Below, piece after piece: positions 1 to 6,433 of a DNA stretch of 6,433 nucleotides. Source of the stretch: Pseudomonadota bacterium (GTDB lineage Bacteria; Pseudomonadota; Gammaproteobacteria; Pseudomonadales; Halieaceae). Where the stretch lies: the NCBI GenBank assembly GCA_030591305.1, contig JAUVBI010000183.1, forward strand, positions 1 through 6,433. The letters run 5' to 3'. The notes under the pieces are model-generated. The model was given only the letters and a program-made list of their open reading frames with translations, did no database searches and was not told the origin of the DNA. Position 1 is the stretch's first letter, and each line of letters begins with the position of its first letter. Made by a program: the position numbers and the translations under genes.

Positions 1-1370
1 CGCCGCCATTTGGTTCCCTCACGGCTGTCTTCCAGCACTACACCCTGCTGCAATAAGTTCTGGCGGATTTCGTCGGCACGGCCGTAATTCTTGTCCAGTT
101 TTGCCTGCTGGCGCTCGACAATAAACGTTTCAATATCTTCGCCGGAAATTTCACCTTCACTGGAACTGCCCTGCAACCACTGCTGTGGGTCTTGCTGGAG
201 AATGCCCAGCAAATTTCCCGCAGCGAGAATCCTGGCCTTCAAGCGCGATTTGTCGGCATTGCCCGCTTTATTAAGCTCCTTGGCCAACGCGTGAATTTCG
301 GCGATAGCTTGCGGTGTATTCAGGTCATCATTCAGGGCCTTGTAGAAAGGCTCTGATGCCAGGTCTACTTCGTCGTCAGCGTCTAGCCCAGACACCTCTC
401 TCAAGGTGCCGTATAAGCTTGCCAGGGTGCTCTCCGCCTGTTCCAGCAGTTCGGGAGAGAAGTTCAGGGGGGAGCGATAGTGGGCAGACAGCAGTGCAAA
501 GCGCAGTACTTCACCGCGAAAACTTTCCAGTAAGTCGCGTACGGTGTGGAAATTACCCAGGGACTTGGACATTTTCTCACCGTCTATGTCCAGGTAGGCG
601 TTGTGCATCCAGTAGTGCACATAATCACCCCCGTGGGCACAGCGACTCTGTGCAATTTCATTTTCATGGTGCGGAAAAATAAGGTCTCTGCCACCCCCGT
701 GAATATCGATAGTTTCACCCAGGTGCTCGCGAATCATGGCGGAGCATTCCAGGTGCCAACCCGGCCTGCAGCGACCCCAGGGGGTGTCCCAGCCCGGATC
801 TTCATCCGCAGCGGGCTTCCACAGCACGAAGTCTCCGGGGTGGCGTTTGTAGTCTGCTACGGCAACCCTGGCTCCCGCCAGCATATCGTCCAGTGAACGG
901 CCGGACAGCTTGCCATAGTCCTCCATGGACTCCACCGCAAACAATACATGTCCTTCCGAGGCGTAGGCATGGCCTTTTTCAATCAAGGCCTCAGTGAGAG
1001 TAATCATAGGTGCAATGTTGTCGGTGGCATGTGGCTCCATCGTCGGCTGCAGCGCGTTCAGCTGCGCCATATCCTCGCGAAACTTGACCGTGAACTCGTC
1101 TGTAACCTCGTCAATGCTGCAACCACGCTCTCTTGCGGCAGTAATAATCTTGTCATCCACGTCGGTGATATTGCGCGCATAGATGACGTTTTCGTACTGG
1201 GTCTGCAGCAGACGAAACAGTGTGTCGAACACAACAACCGGCCTGGCGTTGCCAATGTGAGCGAGGTTATAAACCGTGGGGCCACAGACGTACATGGTTA
1301 CCGTATTGGCAACCACGGGCACAAAGATTTCCTTCTTGCCTGATAAGGTATTGTAGATTGTAAGACTCAT
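1..1370 (-). CDS. cysS: Cysteinyl-tRNA synthetase (3' end cut by window edge)
   Basis: Class I aminoacyl-tRNA synthetase that activates cysteine with ATP and charges tRNA-Cys in the cytoplasm. The minus-strand frame opens at an ATG at 1370 and stays open to base 1, giving 456 full codons. E. coli CysRS has 461 residues and the last visible residues (GTKWRR) match the usual C-terminus, so only a few codons are missing. Visible landmarks: Cys29 in the MYVCGPTVY motif, the HIGH-type motif HIGN at 38-41, Cys209 in WHLECSAM, His234 and Glu238 in FPHHENE (with Cys29, the family's zinc-binding set), and KMSKS at 266-270. A helical tRNA-binding C-terminal part follows. It starts 19 bp after the glnS stop. 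Its own ribosome site is weak (an AGGGG about 14 nt upstream), so co-transcription and translational coupling with glnS are likely. No frameshift is seen and family assignment is very secure. Confidence 0.97.
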   Translation of the reverse strand, partial: MSLTIYNTLSGKKEIFVPVVANTVTMYVCGPTVYNLAHIGNARPVVVFDTLFRLLQTQYENVIYARNITDVDDKIITAARERGCSIDEVTDEFTVKFREDMAQLNALQPTMEPHATDNIAPMITLTEALIEKGHAYASEGHVLFAVESMEDYGKLSGRSLDDMLAGARVAVADYKRHPGDFVLWKPAADEDPGWDTPWGRCRPGWHLECSAMIREHLGETIDIHGGGRDLIFPHHENEIAQSRCAHGGDYVHYWMHNAYLDIDGEKMSKSLGNFHTVRDLLESFRGEVLRFALLSAHYRSPLNFSPELLEQAESTLASLYGTLREVSGLDADDEVDLASEPFYKALNDDLNTPQAIAEIHALAKELNKAGNADKSRLKARILAAGNLLGILQQDPQQWLQGSSSEGEISGEDIETFIVERQQAKLDKNYGRADEIRQNLLQQGVVLEDSREGTKWR

Positions 1371-1389
1371 ATACTGCTCGCTAGCCCCT

Positions 1390-3048
1390 TTAATTATTCC
1401 AGGTGTCGCGCAGACCGATAGTCTTGTTAAAGACCGGCGTATCACCACTGTGCTCATACCTGTCGGCGACAAAATATCCCTCGCGCTCGAACTGGAAAAT
1501 CTGCTCGGGTACAGCGTCTATTAAAGAGGGCTCAACCCAGGCCTGTTCAACGACCTTGAGGGAATCGGGATTGATGTAATCCAGAAAGTTCTTATCGCCC
1601 TTGTCTGGCGCTTCATCGTTAAACAGCCGGTCGTATAGCTTAACCTTGGCACGCTTACCGCCAACAGCAGATACCCACTGAATAACGCCCTTGGGTTTAA
1701 TGCCATCTTCGGGGTTATTACCCAGAGTGCCTTCAATAAACCGCGCCCGCACCTCAATAAGCTCCCCACTGGCGTCTTTAATTACTTCATCCGCCTCTAT
1801 CACGTAGGCATTGCGCAGCCGCACACGCTTGCCAATCACCAGGCGCTTGAACTTTTTATTGGCTTCTTCACGAAAGTCATCCGCGTCAATATAAAACTCT
1901 CGGCTGAAGGGCACCATTCGTGAGCCCAACTCTTCCCGACTGGGATGAGACGGTGCGGTTAATTGCTCCAGCTTGTCCTCGGGGTAATTTGTCAAAACCA
2001 CTTTCAGTGGGTTCAGCACACACATCGCCCTGGGCGCATTTTCATTCAAGTCATCGCGAATAGCGTGCTCCAGCATGGCCACATCCACCACACCTTCAGT
2101 GCGCGACACGCCGGCCATTTCGCAAAAATGACGCAGCGAACCAGGGCTATAGCCGCGCCTGCGCATTCCGGAAATAGTAGGCATACGCGGATCATCCCAA
2201 CCCTCTACAACGCCCTCGTCTACCAGCTGTTTTAGCTTGCGCTTGCTGACAATGGTGTAACTCAGGTTGAGCTGGCCAAATTCAAACTGGCGGGGCTCAC
2301 TGGGCACAGGCAGCTGTTCTATAAACCAGTTGTATAAGGGTCTATGCCCCTCGAATTCCAGGGTGCATATAGAGTGGGTAACACCTTCGATAGCATCTTC
2401 CTGGCCGTGGGCAAAATCGTAGGTAGGGTAAATAACCCAGTCATTACCGGTCTGGTGGTGATGCTGCTTTCGTATTCTATAGAGAATGGGGTCGCGCATG
2501 GTCATATTGGGCGAGGCCATATCCAGCTTTGCCCGCAGGACCTTTTCGCCCTCAATGAACTCCCCTGCTTTCATACGCGCCAGCAAATCGAGGTTTTCTA
2601 CAACGCTGCGCTCGCGGAAGGGGCTGTTGCGACCGGGCTCAGTTAAATTGCCGCGATACTCACGTGCCTGCTCCGCACTCAGGTCACACACATAGGCATT
2701 GCCCTGCTCTACCAGTACAATTGCCCAATCGTAAAACTGCTGAAAATAGGATGAGGCAAAGCGAACGTCGCCGTGCCAATCAAAGCCCAGCCACTTAACC
2801 TCAGCCTGTATGGCATCAATATACTCCTGGCTCTCCTTTTCCGGGTTGGTGTCGTCAAAGCGCAGATGGCAGCGCCCACCAAAATGCTGCGCCAAACCAA
2901 AGTTCAGGCAGATTGAGCTGGCATGGCCAATGTGCAGATAGCCATTGGGTTCTGGCGGAAAGCGTGTCACTACCTCAGTGACTTTACCGCTTTCCAGTTC
3001 GTCGGCAATAATTGACCGCAAAAAATTATTCGCTGGTTTGGTTTCCAT
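1390..3048 (-). CDS. glnS: Glutaminyl-tRNA synthetase
   Basis: Class I synthetase that charges tRNA-Gln with glutamine directly; cytoplasmic. With the ATG at 3048 the protein has 552 residues, close to E. coli GlnRS (about 554). Visible in order: [14 protein letters not shown] (HIGH at 39-42), [11 protein letters not shown] (62-72), the conserved block [10 protein letters not shown] (171-180), THSICTLEF (224-232), the KMSKS-equivalent VSKRKL (267-272), [17 protein letters not shown] (284-300), and the beta-barrel anticodon-binding half ending in GLRDTW. The ATG start gives an N-terminus like pseudomonad GlnRS. A TTG at 3072 would add eight residues (MSARASGA) but would lie only about 5 nt from the predicted transcription start. 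An AGGAG sits only 2 nt before the ATG, so the exact start is not settled. Residue 44, after HIGHA, is Ser rather than the usual Lys. It is the first gene of a likely glnS-cysS operon, divergent from ppiB. Confidence 0.97.
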   Translation of the reverse strand: METKPANNFLRSIIADELESGKVTEVVTRFPPEPNGYLHIGHASSICLNFGLAQHFGGRCHLRFDDTNPEKESQEYIDAIQAEVKWLGFDWHGDVRFASSYFQQFYDWAIVLVEQGNAYVCDLSAEQAREYRGNLTEPGRNSPFRERSVVENLDLLARMKAGEFIEGEKVLRAKLDMASPNMTMRDPILYRIRKQHHHQTGNDWVIYPTYDFAHGQEDAIEGVTHSICTLEFEGHRPLYNWFIEQLPVPSEPRQFEFGQLNLSYTIVSKRKLKQLVDEGVVEGWDDPRMPTISGMRRRGYSPGSLRHFCEMAGVSRTEGVVDVAMLEHAIRDDLNENAPRAMCVLNPLKVVLTNYPEDKLEQLTAPSHPSREELGSRMVPFSREFYIDADDFREEANKKFKRLVIGKRVRLRNAYVIEADEVIKDASGELIEVRARFIEGTLGNNPEDGIKPKGVIQWVSAVGGKRAKVKLYDRLFNDEAPDKGDKNFLDYINPDSLKVVEQAWVEPSLIDAVPEQIFQFEREGYFVADRYEHSGDTPVFNKTIGLRDTWNN

Positions 3049-3050
3049 AG

Positions 3051-3055
3051 CTCCT
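3051..3055 (-). promoter_or_regulatory. Shine-Dalgarno-like AGGAG close to glnS ATG
   Basis: On the minus strand AGGAG lies just upstream of the ATG at 3048 with only two bases (CT) between them, shorter than the usual 5-9. It is the only good purine-rich site near the glnS start. Either the short spacing is tolerated or initiation is not at 3048. The TTG at 3072 has no Shine-Dalgarno-like sequence before it. Confidence 0.4.
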
Positions 3056-3083
3056 GATGCTCTGGCACTCAAAATGGCCGCGT

Positions 3084-3112
3084 ATTATAGCTACAGTTAC
3101 CGCTACCACCTA
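3084..3112 (-). promoter_or_regulatory. Predicted glnS-cysS promoter
   Basis: A perfect sigma70 -10 hexamer TATAAT reads on the minus strand at 3089-3084. The hexamer 17 bp upstream (TAGGTG, 3112-3107) is a poor -35. Predicted transcription would start near 3077, leaving a leader of about 30 nt before the ATG at 3048. The position fits the glnS start and argues against the TTG at 3072 as the main start. This comes from inspection only; no mapped start is available. Confidence 0.5.
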
Positions 3113-3139
3113 GCGCAAAAATCCAAAAGCCCGTATGAT
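3111..3139 (+). promoter_or_regulatory. Weak candidate ppiB promoter
   Basis: TATGAT at 3134-3139 matches the -10 consensus at five of six positions. The hexamer 17 bp upstream (TAGCGC, 3111-3116) is a poor -35. It would give a leader of about 65 nt before the ppiB ATG. If real, it lies back to back with the glnS promoter, overlapping its -35 position. The assignment is tentative. Confidence 0.25.
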
Positions 3140-3198
3140 TGCCCCCCTTTGCGACTTACCACGCTTATTCACACGCTTTTACACACTGTCAGACAGAC

Positions 3199-3203
3199 AA
3201 GGA
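3199..3203 (+). promoter_or_regulatory. ppiB ribosome binding site
   Basis: AAGGA lies 7 nt before the ATG at 3211. This good spacing selects 3211 over the in-frame upstream ATT-type codon near 3139, which would add 24 residues unlike any cyclophilin N-terminus. Confidence 0.8.
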
Positions 3204-3210
3204 CAACACT

Positions 3211-3708
3211 ATGGTTATCATTCACACGACTTTTGGTGATATCACGCTGGAGCTGGATGCCGAAAAAGCACCCAAAACTGTTGCTAATTTTCTTCAATAT
3301 GCCCAGGACGGGTTTTACAATGACACCATCTTCCACCGTGTCATCGACAACTTTATGATCCAGGGCGGCGGTTTTGATGCAAATATGGAGCAAAAGTCCT
3401 GCGGTGAGCCCGTTGAAAATGAAGCAGACAACGGCCTGAAGAATGACCACGGCACTATCGCTATGGCCCGCACCATGGACCCCCACTCTGCCACTGCGCA
3501 GTTTTTCCTCAACGTGAAAGACAATGACTTTCTTAACCACTCCGGCAAAAATATGCAGGGCTGGGGTTATTGTGTCTTTGGCAAGGTCGTCGAGGGCCAG
3601 GATGTCATGGATAAGATTCGGGCTGTATCTACCACCACCAAAGCCGGTATGCAGGATGTACCCGCCGATGACATTATCATCGAGTCAGTGGAAGTGGTAG
3701 AGGGCTAG
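3211..3708 (+). CDS. ppiB: Peptidyl-prolyl cis-trans isomerase B (cyclophilin)
   Basis: Cyclophilin-type proline isomerase that speeds cis-trans isomerisation of Xaa-Pro bonds during folding. There is no signal peptide and the protein starts directly with the first beta strand ([15 protein letters not shown]), so it is the cytoplasmic PpiB type rather than periplasmic PpiA. The 165 residues compare with 164 in E. coli PpiB. Active-site signature: FHRVI with the catalytic Arg43, MIQGGGF (49-55), AMAR (85-88), SATAQFF (93-99) and the QGWGYCVF block (116-123), which places a Trp in the binding pocket region. A consensus ribosome site 7 nt upstream fixes the start. It is divergent from glnS and 11 bp upstream of lpxH, so the two are probably co-transcribed. 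Nothing is disrupted; family assignment is secure. Confidence 0.97.
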   Translation: MVIIHTTFGDITLELDAEKAPKTVANFLQYAQDGFYNDTIFHRVIDNFMIQGGGFDANMEQKSCGEPVENEADNGLKNDHGTIAMARTMDPHSATAQFFLNVKDNDFLNHSGKNMQGWGYCVFGKVVEGQDVMDKIRAVSTTTKAGMQDVPADDIIIESVEVVEG

Positions 3709-3719
3709 GTTCCCGCCCT

Positions 3720-4436
3720 GTGGCACGCACGCTGTTCATTTCTGATTTACACCTGAGTCCACAAAGGCCCGGTATTACCCGGGCCTTTGTGCATTTTCTG
3801 CAAGACAATCTCGATTGCGACCAGCTCTATATCCTGGGAGATCTGTTTGATGCCTGGGTGGGTGACGACGATGACGCCGCCATCGCCCTGCAGGTCGCAC
3901 AGGCACTGCATGAATTCAGCAGTGCCGGGGCGCAGCTATTTTTGATGCAAGGCAATCGCGACTTCATGCTGGGAGGTGATTTTTGTCAGTCTGTAGGTGG
4001 CAAGCTCCTGCCCGACCCCACCGTGATCAATTTACACGGTGAGCCCACTCTGCTTGTGCACGGAGACAGCCTATGTACGGCCGATGCCGAATACCAGGCC
4101 TTTCGAGCCATGACCCGAGACCCCAAGTGGCAGGCAGAGGCCCTCAGTCACAGCCTTGAAGAGCGACGCGCCCTGGCCAGCCAGCTGCGCAGCATGAGCA
4201 AAGAGTCCAATAGCAACAAGGCCGAAGATATTATGGACGTGAGCGGGGATGCGGTGGTCGAGACCATGCGTTTCCATGAGGTGACCCAGATGATTCACGG
4301 CCACACCCACCGGCCAGCTCGCCATAAGGAAAGCACAGGGACACGTTGGGTACTGGGGGACTGGGGTGAAAAAGGCTGGCTGATCGAAGCCGAGCAGGGC
4401 AAGCTAAACCTTACTTCATTCGATATAAATCAATGA
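3720..4436 (+). CDS. lpxH: UDP-2,3-diacylglucosamine pyrophosphohydrolase
   Basis: Calcineurin-like metallophosphoesterase that cleaves UDP-2,3-diacylglucosamine to lipid X and UMP, the fourth step of lipid A synthesis, at the inner face of the cytoplasmic membrane. At 238 residues it is near the E. coli length of 240. The di-metal ligand set is complete: Asp9 and His11 in FISDLHL, Asp41 in LGDLFDAW, Asn79 with Arg80 in GNRD, His114 in VHGD, and His195 and His197 in HGHTHRP. The start is GTG, because the DLH motif leaves little room for a later start. Shine-Dalgarno pairing is weak, with an AGG about 10 nt upstream overlapping the ppiB stop, so translational coupling to ppiB is plausible. Codons 14-24 encode a perfect 13-bp RNA hairpin of terminator-like form (separate entry). 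The gene presence implies an outer membrane with lipopolysaccharide. Confidence 0.96.
   Translation: MARTLFISDLHLSPQRPGITRAFVHFLQDNLDCDQLYILGDLFDAWVGDDDDAAIALQVAQALHEFSSAGAQLFLMQGNRDFMLGGDFCQSVGGKLLPDPTVINLHGEPTLLVHGDSLCTADAEYQAFRAMTRDPKWQAEALSHSLEERRALASQLRSMSKESNSNKAEDIMDVSGDAVVETMRFHEVTQMIHGHTHRPARHKESTGTRWVLGDWGEKGWLIEAEQGKLNLTSFDINQ
3760..3791 (+). terminator. Terminator-like hairpin inside lpxH coding region
   Basis: A perfect 13-bp inverted repeat has its left arm at 3760-3772 (CACAAAGGCCCGG) and right arm at 3779-3791, with a 6-nt loop TATTAC. The core AAAGGCCCGG/CCGGGCCTTT has the A-rich/GC-rich/T-rich form of intrinsic terminators. A TTTT run at 3794-3797 follows on the plus strand, after GTGCA, so the U-tract is imperfect. 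It begins 40 nt into lpxH and 51 nt after the ppiB stop. The hairpin is a plain sequence fact; termination or attenuation is inference. Active translation of lpxH would be expected to melt it. Confidence 0.45.
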
Positions 4437-4463
4437 GTTATAATCCTTTATTCTAGTAGTACT

Positions 4464-5186
4464 TTAATTGGTTTTCGCCACCACACCACTGTGAAAACGA
4501 AACGCCTTGTCCTCACCCTCTACCAGAATACGATCGGCCGCCAGAAATAGTGGCAGCCGCTCACTCACTTCCCCAGGCGATGACACGTTCTCCGCCCAGT
4601 TGAGATAATTCATAAAATGCCGGGATTCAGATTTAAGCAATGAGCTATAAAATGTTGCCAGTTTCTCGTCCAACACGGGGATAAGCGCGGCAAAACGCTC
4701 ACAGGAACGGGCTTCGATAATGGCACCCACAATCAGGGTATCAACCAGCCGACCCGGCTCGTTTTTTCGCACACTTTTGTGCAATTCTCCCGCGTAGCGA
4801 CTGGCGGAAAGCTGGGTGTAGAAAATATCGCGCTTCTTCATAATGGCGATCACCTGCTCAAAATGATGCAATTCCTCACGCGCCAGGCGCGACAGCATAT
4901 GCAGCAAATCATCGTACTCCACATTTCGACGCTTGAAATTTGAATCAGCGGCTGCAGCCTTATTGTCACGGTGTGTCGCGGGGCGTACACCTGTGTTCGC
5001 TATCCCTGGAACACCGTGCCGGTATCGCCTTATAGTCGTCAACGCAGATTGCGCCGCATTGTGCTCCAGATTAGCGTGATCGACCAGAAGGATTGGCAGG
5101 TTTTCTGGTTTGGCTGCCTCCTCGACCCAGGCAACAGGCGTTGGGCAGAGCAAGAAGCCAGGGTAGATATGTGTGATGTCTGTCAT
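4464..5186 (-). CDS. miaE: tRNA 2-methylthio-N6-isopentenyladenosine hydroxylase
   Basis: Ferritin-like di-iron monooxygenase that hydroxylates the isopentenyl group of ms2i6A at position 37 of tRNAs reading UNN codons, giving ms2io6A with O2; it acts after MiaA and MiaB. The 240-residue protein has the expected E, ExxH, E, ExxH ligand pattern: Glu41 in DHANLEHNAA, Glu105 and His108 in AREELHHFEQV, Glu159 in IEARSCERFAAL, and Glu187 and His190 in KSESRHF. Further family blocks are LLCPTP, LSASRYA and LVDTLIVGA, with FRFHSGV near the end. Residues of about 56-90, between the first and second ligand helices, look like an insert compared with short pseudomonad MiaE as I recall it, and part of it is encoded by an inverted-repeat DNA segment. 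No strong ribosome site precedes the ATG. It converges with lpxH and diverges from acnB. Confidence 0.92.
   Translation of the reverse strand: MTDITHIYPGFLLCPTPVAWVEEAAKPENLPILLVDHANLEHNAAQSALTTIRRYRHGVPGIANTGVRPATHRDNKAAAADSNFKRRNVEYDDLLHMLSRLAREELHHFEQVIAIMKKRDIFYTQLSASRYAGELHKSVRKNEPGRLVDTLIVGAIIEARSCERFAALIPVLDEKLATFYSSLLKSESRHFMNYLNWAENVSSPGEVSERLPLFLAADRILVEGEDKAFRFHSGVVAKTN
4967..5018 (-). repeat. Inverted-repeat element read in frame within miaE
   Basis: The 8-bp ends CACGGTGT (4967-4974) and ACACCGTG (5011-5018) are perfect inverted repeats bounding 52 bp. Nested inside is a second pair, GTGTTC (4993-4998) and GAACAC (5009-5014). On the miaE strand the segment encodes about residues 57-74, with no catalytic residue, followed by an alanine run. 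This form resembles short palindromic repeat elements that can be tolerated inside genes, like the Rickettsia palindromic elements. No second copy exists in this window, so repeat status is inferred. Confidence 0.4.
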
Positions 5187-5232
5187 GCGCCAAATGGTAC
5201 AGTAGAATGCTTATAAGTTCTGCTCTCTTCTG

Positions 5233-5275
5233 TATCGTGTTTAGCTTATCACCGGTGTGAATGCACGATATAAGC
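5233..5275. promoter_or_regulatory. Nested inverted repeats between miaE and acnB
   Basis: Three symmetric elements overlap here. TATCGTG (5233-5239) pairs with CACGATA (5264-5270), GCTTAT (5244-5249) pairs with ATAAGC (5270-5275), and the 8-bp palindrome CACCGGTG lies at 5250-5257 between them. The position, 34-75 bp upstream of the predicted acnB -10, would suit an operator or activator site for acnB, miaE or both. No known regulator consensus is matched well, and short inverted repeats can occur by chance. Confidence 0.3.
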
Positions 5276-5285
5276 AGTTGATTTA

Positions 5286-5314
5286 TTTATCTTAAACCCC
5301 GATTGAGCTATACT
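5286..5314 (+). promoter_or_regulatory. Predicted acnB promoter
   Basis: TATACT at 5309-5314 matches the -10 consensus at five of six positions. TTTATC at 5286-5291, 17 bp upstream, is a weak -35. A start near 5321 would leave an untranslated leader of about 85 nt. That leader region contains two small inverted repeats: GCCCC/GGGGC (5317-5321 with 5330-5334) straddling the predicted start, and ATCAAT/ATTGAT (5338-5343 with 5355-5360). Inferred by inspection only. Confidence 0.45.
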
Positions 5315-5393
5315 CCGCCCCGTATTTCAGGGGCTAAATCAATCGCTTTCATCCATTGATCTGGCCACCTCACCGAACTCTCGCTACCCAGAC

Positions 5394-5399
5394 AAGGAG
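5394..5399 (+). promoter_or_regulatory. acnB ribosome binding site
   Basis: AAGGAG lies 7 nt before the ATG at 5407, a near-ideal Shine-Dalgarno site consistent with strong expression of a TCA-cycle enzyme. It fixes the acnB start. Confidence 0.85.
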
Positions 5400-5406
5400 C
5401 TCTATC

Positions 5407-6433
5407 ATGCTTGAAGCCTATCGCGCCCACGTGGCGGAACGCGCCGCCCAAAATATTCCCGCCAAACCCCTACATGCCGACCAGGTGGCCTCTTTGGTAG
5501 AGCTGCTAAAAGCCCCGCCAGCTGGCGAAGAAGAATTTCTGCTTGAGTTGATAAGCACCCGCGTTCCTCCTGGCGTGGATGAAGCCGCCTATGTAAAAGC
5601 CGGGTTTCTCTCCGCTATCGTATCCGGTGACGCCAATAGCCCGCTTATCGATAAAAGTGCTGCTATCAAATTACTGGGCAATATGCACGGTGGTTACAAC
5701 ATCGAGACCCTCATTTCACAATTGGGCGACGCAGACCTGGGTGAACAGGCAGCCACTGAACTGAAGCACACCCTACTGATGTTTGAAGCATTCCACGACG
5801 TTGCCGAACTGGCCAGCAATGGCAATGAGAATGCCAAGTCAGTGGTGCAATCCTGGGCTGATGCCGAGTGGTTTACGTCGAAACCCGCTGTTGCCGAATC
5901 GATTAAAGTTGCCGTATTCAAGGTCACTGGTGAAACCAACACCGATGACCTGTCCCCTGCCCCCGATGCCTGGTCTCGCCCCGACATCCCCCTGCACGCT
6001 CTTGCAATGTATAAGATGACCCGCGATGGCCTGACCCCTGAAGAACACGGTGTTACCGGGCCCATGAAGCAGGTTGAGGATGTTCTGGCCAAGGGCCTAC
6101 CCGTTGCCTTTGTAGGCGATGTGGTCGGCACAGGTTCATCACGTAAGTCGGCCACCAACTCTGTACTGTGGTTTTTTGGCGACGACATGCCCGGCGTACC
6201 CAATAAAAGAGGTGGCGGCATTTGCATCGGTGGCAAGGTCGCCCCTATTTTCTACAACACCATGGAAGACGCCGGCGCCCTGGTTTTTGAAGCACCGGTA
6301 GATAACATCGGCATGGGTGACATCATTGAAATTCGCCCCTACGACGGAAAAATTCTGTCCGAGTCCGGCGACACTATTTCCGAGTTTGAATTGAAGTCTG
6401 ATGTCTTGCTGGACGAGGTTCGTGCCGGTGGCC
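5407..6433 (+). CDS. acnB: Aconitate hydratase B (N-terminal part, runs off window)
   Basis: Aconitase B interconverts citrate and isocitrate through cis-aconitate in the TCA cycle; some relatives also handle 2-methylisocitrate. Only 342 full codons of an expected 865 or so are present and the frame is open at the right edge. The start MLEAYRAHVAERA follows a strong ribosome site and matches the family N-terminus. Residues 1 to about 160 form the HEAT-like helical domain special to AcnB, with RVPPGVDEAAYVKAGF and the MHGGYNI block. The swivel domain follows, with VTGETNTDDLSPAPDAWSRP, GDVVGTGSSRKSATNSVLWF (from residue 237; the SSRKS stretch contributes to the active site) and PNKRGGG. The iron-sulfur cysteine ligands lie in the missing C-terminal part. 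Divergent from miaE with a 220-bp regulatory region; E. coli AcnB in its apo form also binds mRNA. Confidence 0.97.
   Translation, partial: MLEAYRAHVAERAAQNIPAKPLHADQVASLVELLKAPPAGEEEFLLELISTRVPPGVDEAAYVKAGFLSAIVSGDANSPLIDKSAAIKLLGNMHGGYNIETLISQLGDADLGEQAATELKHTLLMFEAFHDVAELASNGNENAKSVVQSWADAEWFTSKPAVAESIKVAVFKVTGETNTDDLSPAPDAWSRPDIPLHALAMYKMTRDGLTPEEHGVTGPMKQVEDVLAKGLPVAFVGDVVGTGSSRKSATNSVLWFFGDDMPGVPNKRGGGICIGGKVAPIFYNTMEDAGALVFEAPVDNIGMGDIIEIRPYDGKILSESGDTISEFELKSDVLLDEVRAGG

Noticed and set aside
314..1343. Plus-strand open frames of 116-131 codons across cysS
   Set aside because: They lie wholly antisense to the well-supported cysS frame, show no recognisable domain, and are explained as shadows of it.
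3139..3210. 24-residue N-terminal extension of ppiB
   Set aside because: It does not resemble a signal peptide or cyclophilin sequence, and the AAGGA site 7 nt before 3211 clearly marks the later start.
4437..4498. Possible bidirectional terminator between lpxH and miaE
   Set aside because: The 27-bp gap is AT-rich but has no stem. GTTTTC (4471-4476) pairs with GAAAAC (4493-4498), but the 16-nt loop and 6-bp AT-rich stem are too weak to call.
5256..5271. CRP-like half-site TGTGA upstream of acnB
   Set aside because: The partner half at the required spacing does not resemble TCACA.
5278..5291. FNR-like site upstream of acnB (TTGAT half-site)
   Set aside because: Only the left half matches; the right half reads TTATC rather than ATCAA.
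5694..6236. 180-codon minus-strand frame opposite acnB
   Set aside because: It is fully antisense to conserved acnB coding sequence and has low-complexity Ser/Pro/Thr composition typical of a reverse-strand shadow.
1..6433. Defence island, prophage, integron, CRISPR array or novel multi-gene system
   Set aside because: All substantial coding space is filled by six recognised housekeeping genes on normal spacing; no transposase, integrase, direct-repeat array or unexplained gene is visible.

Overview
The window looks like chromosomal housekeeping DNA from a gammaproteobacterium, probably a marine or Pseudomonas/Cellvibrio-like lineage. The base composition is moderate in GC. The proteins read as close relatives of pseudomonad and enteric orthologues. 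A glnS-cysS pair set against a ppiB-lpxH pair, with acnB nearby, is to my knowledge also found in Pseudomonas. The lineage is inferred from protein resemblance and gene order; no 16S gene or other taxonomic marker is present.

Layout, left to right. Positions 1-1370 (minus) hold nearly all of cysS, cut by the window edge a few codons before its end. Positions 1390-3048 (minus) hold complete glnS, 19 bp upstream of cysS, so the two aminoacyl-tRNA synthetases probably share an operon. A 162-bp divergent promoter region (3049-3210) separates them from ppiB (3211-3708, plus; cytoplasmic cyclophilin) and lpxH (3720-4436, plus; UDP-2,3-diacylglucosamine hydrolase of lipid A synthesis), which are 11 bp apart. 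Convergent to lpxH, with a 27-bp gap, is miaE (4464-5186, minus; tRNA ms2i6A hydroxylase). A 220-bp divergent region (5187-5406) separates miaE from acnB (5407 to the right edge, plus), of which the first 342 codons are present. No intergenic stretch exceeds 300 bases.

Functionally this is core metabolism and translation: two tRNA synthetases, a tRNA-modifying oxygenase, a peptidyl-prolyl isomerase, a lipid A enzyme and a TCA-cycle enzyme. I see no defence system, phage gene, CRISPR array, transposase, tRNA or rRNA gene, and no evidence of a new multi-gene system.

Two sequence-level oddities deserve attention. One is a perfect 13-bp hairpin with terminator-like form lying inside the first 25 codons of lpxH. 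The other is an inverted-repeat segment read in frame inside miaE, which appears to add a non-catalytic insert between the first two iron-ligand helices and resembles a palindromic repeat element captured by a coding sequence. Lesser points are a HIGH-motif neighbour substitution in GlnRS, an ambiguous glnS start, and nested inverted repeats between miaE and acnB.
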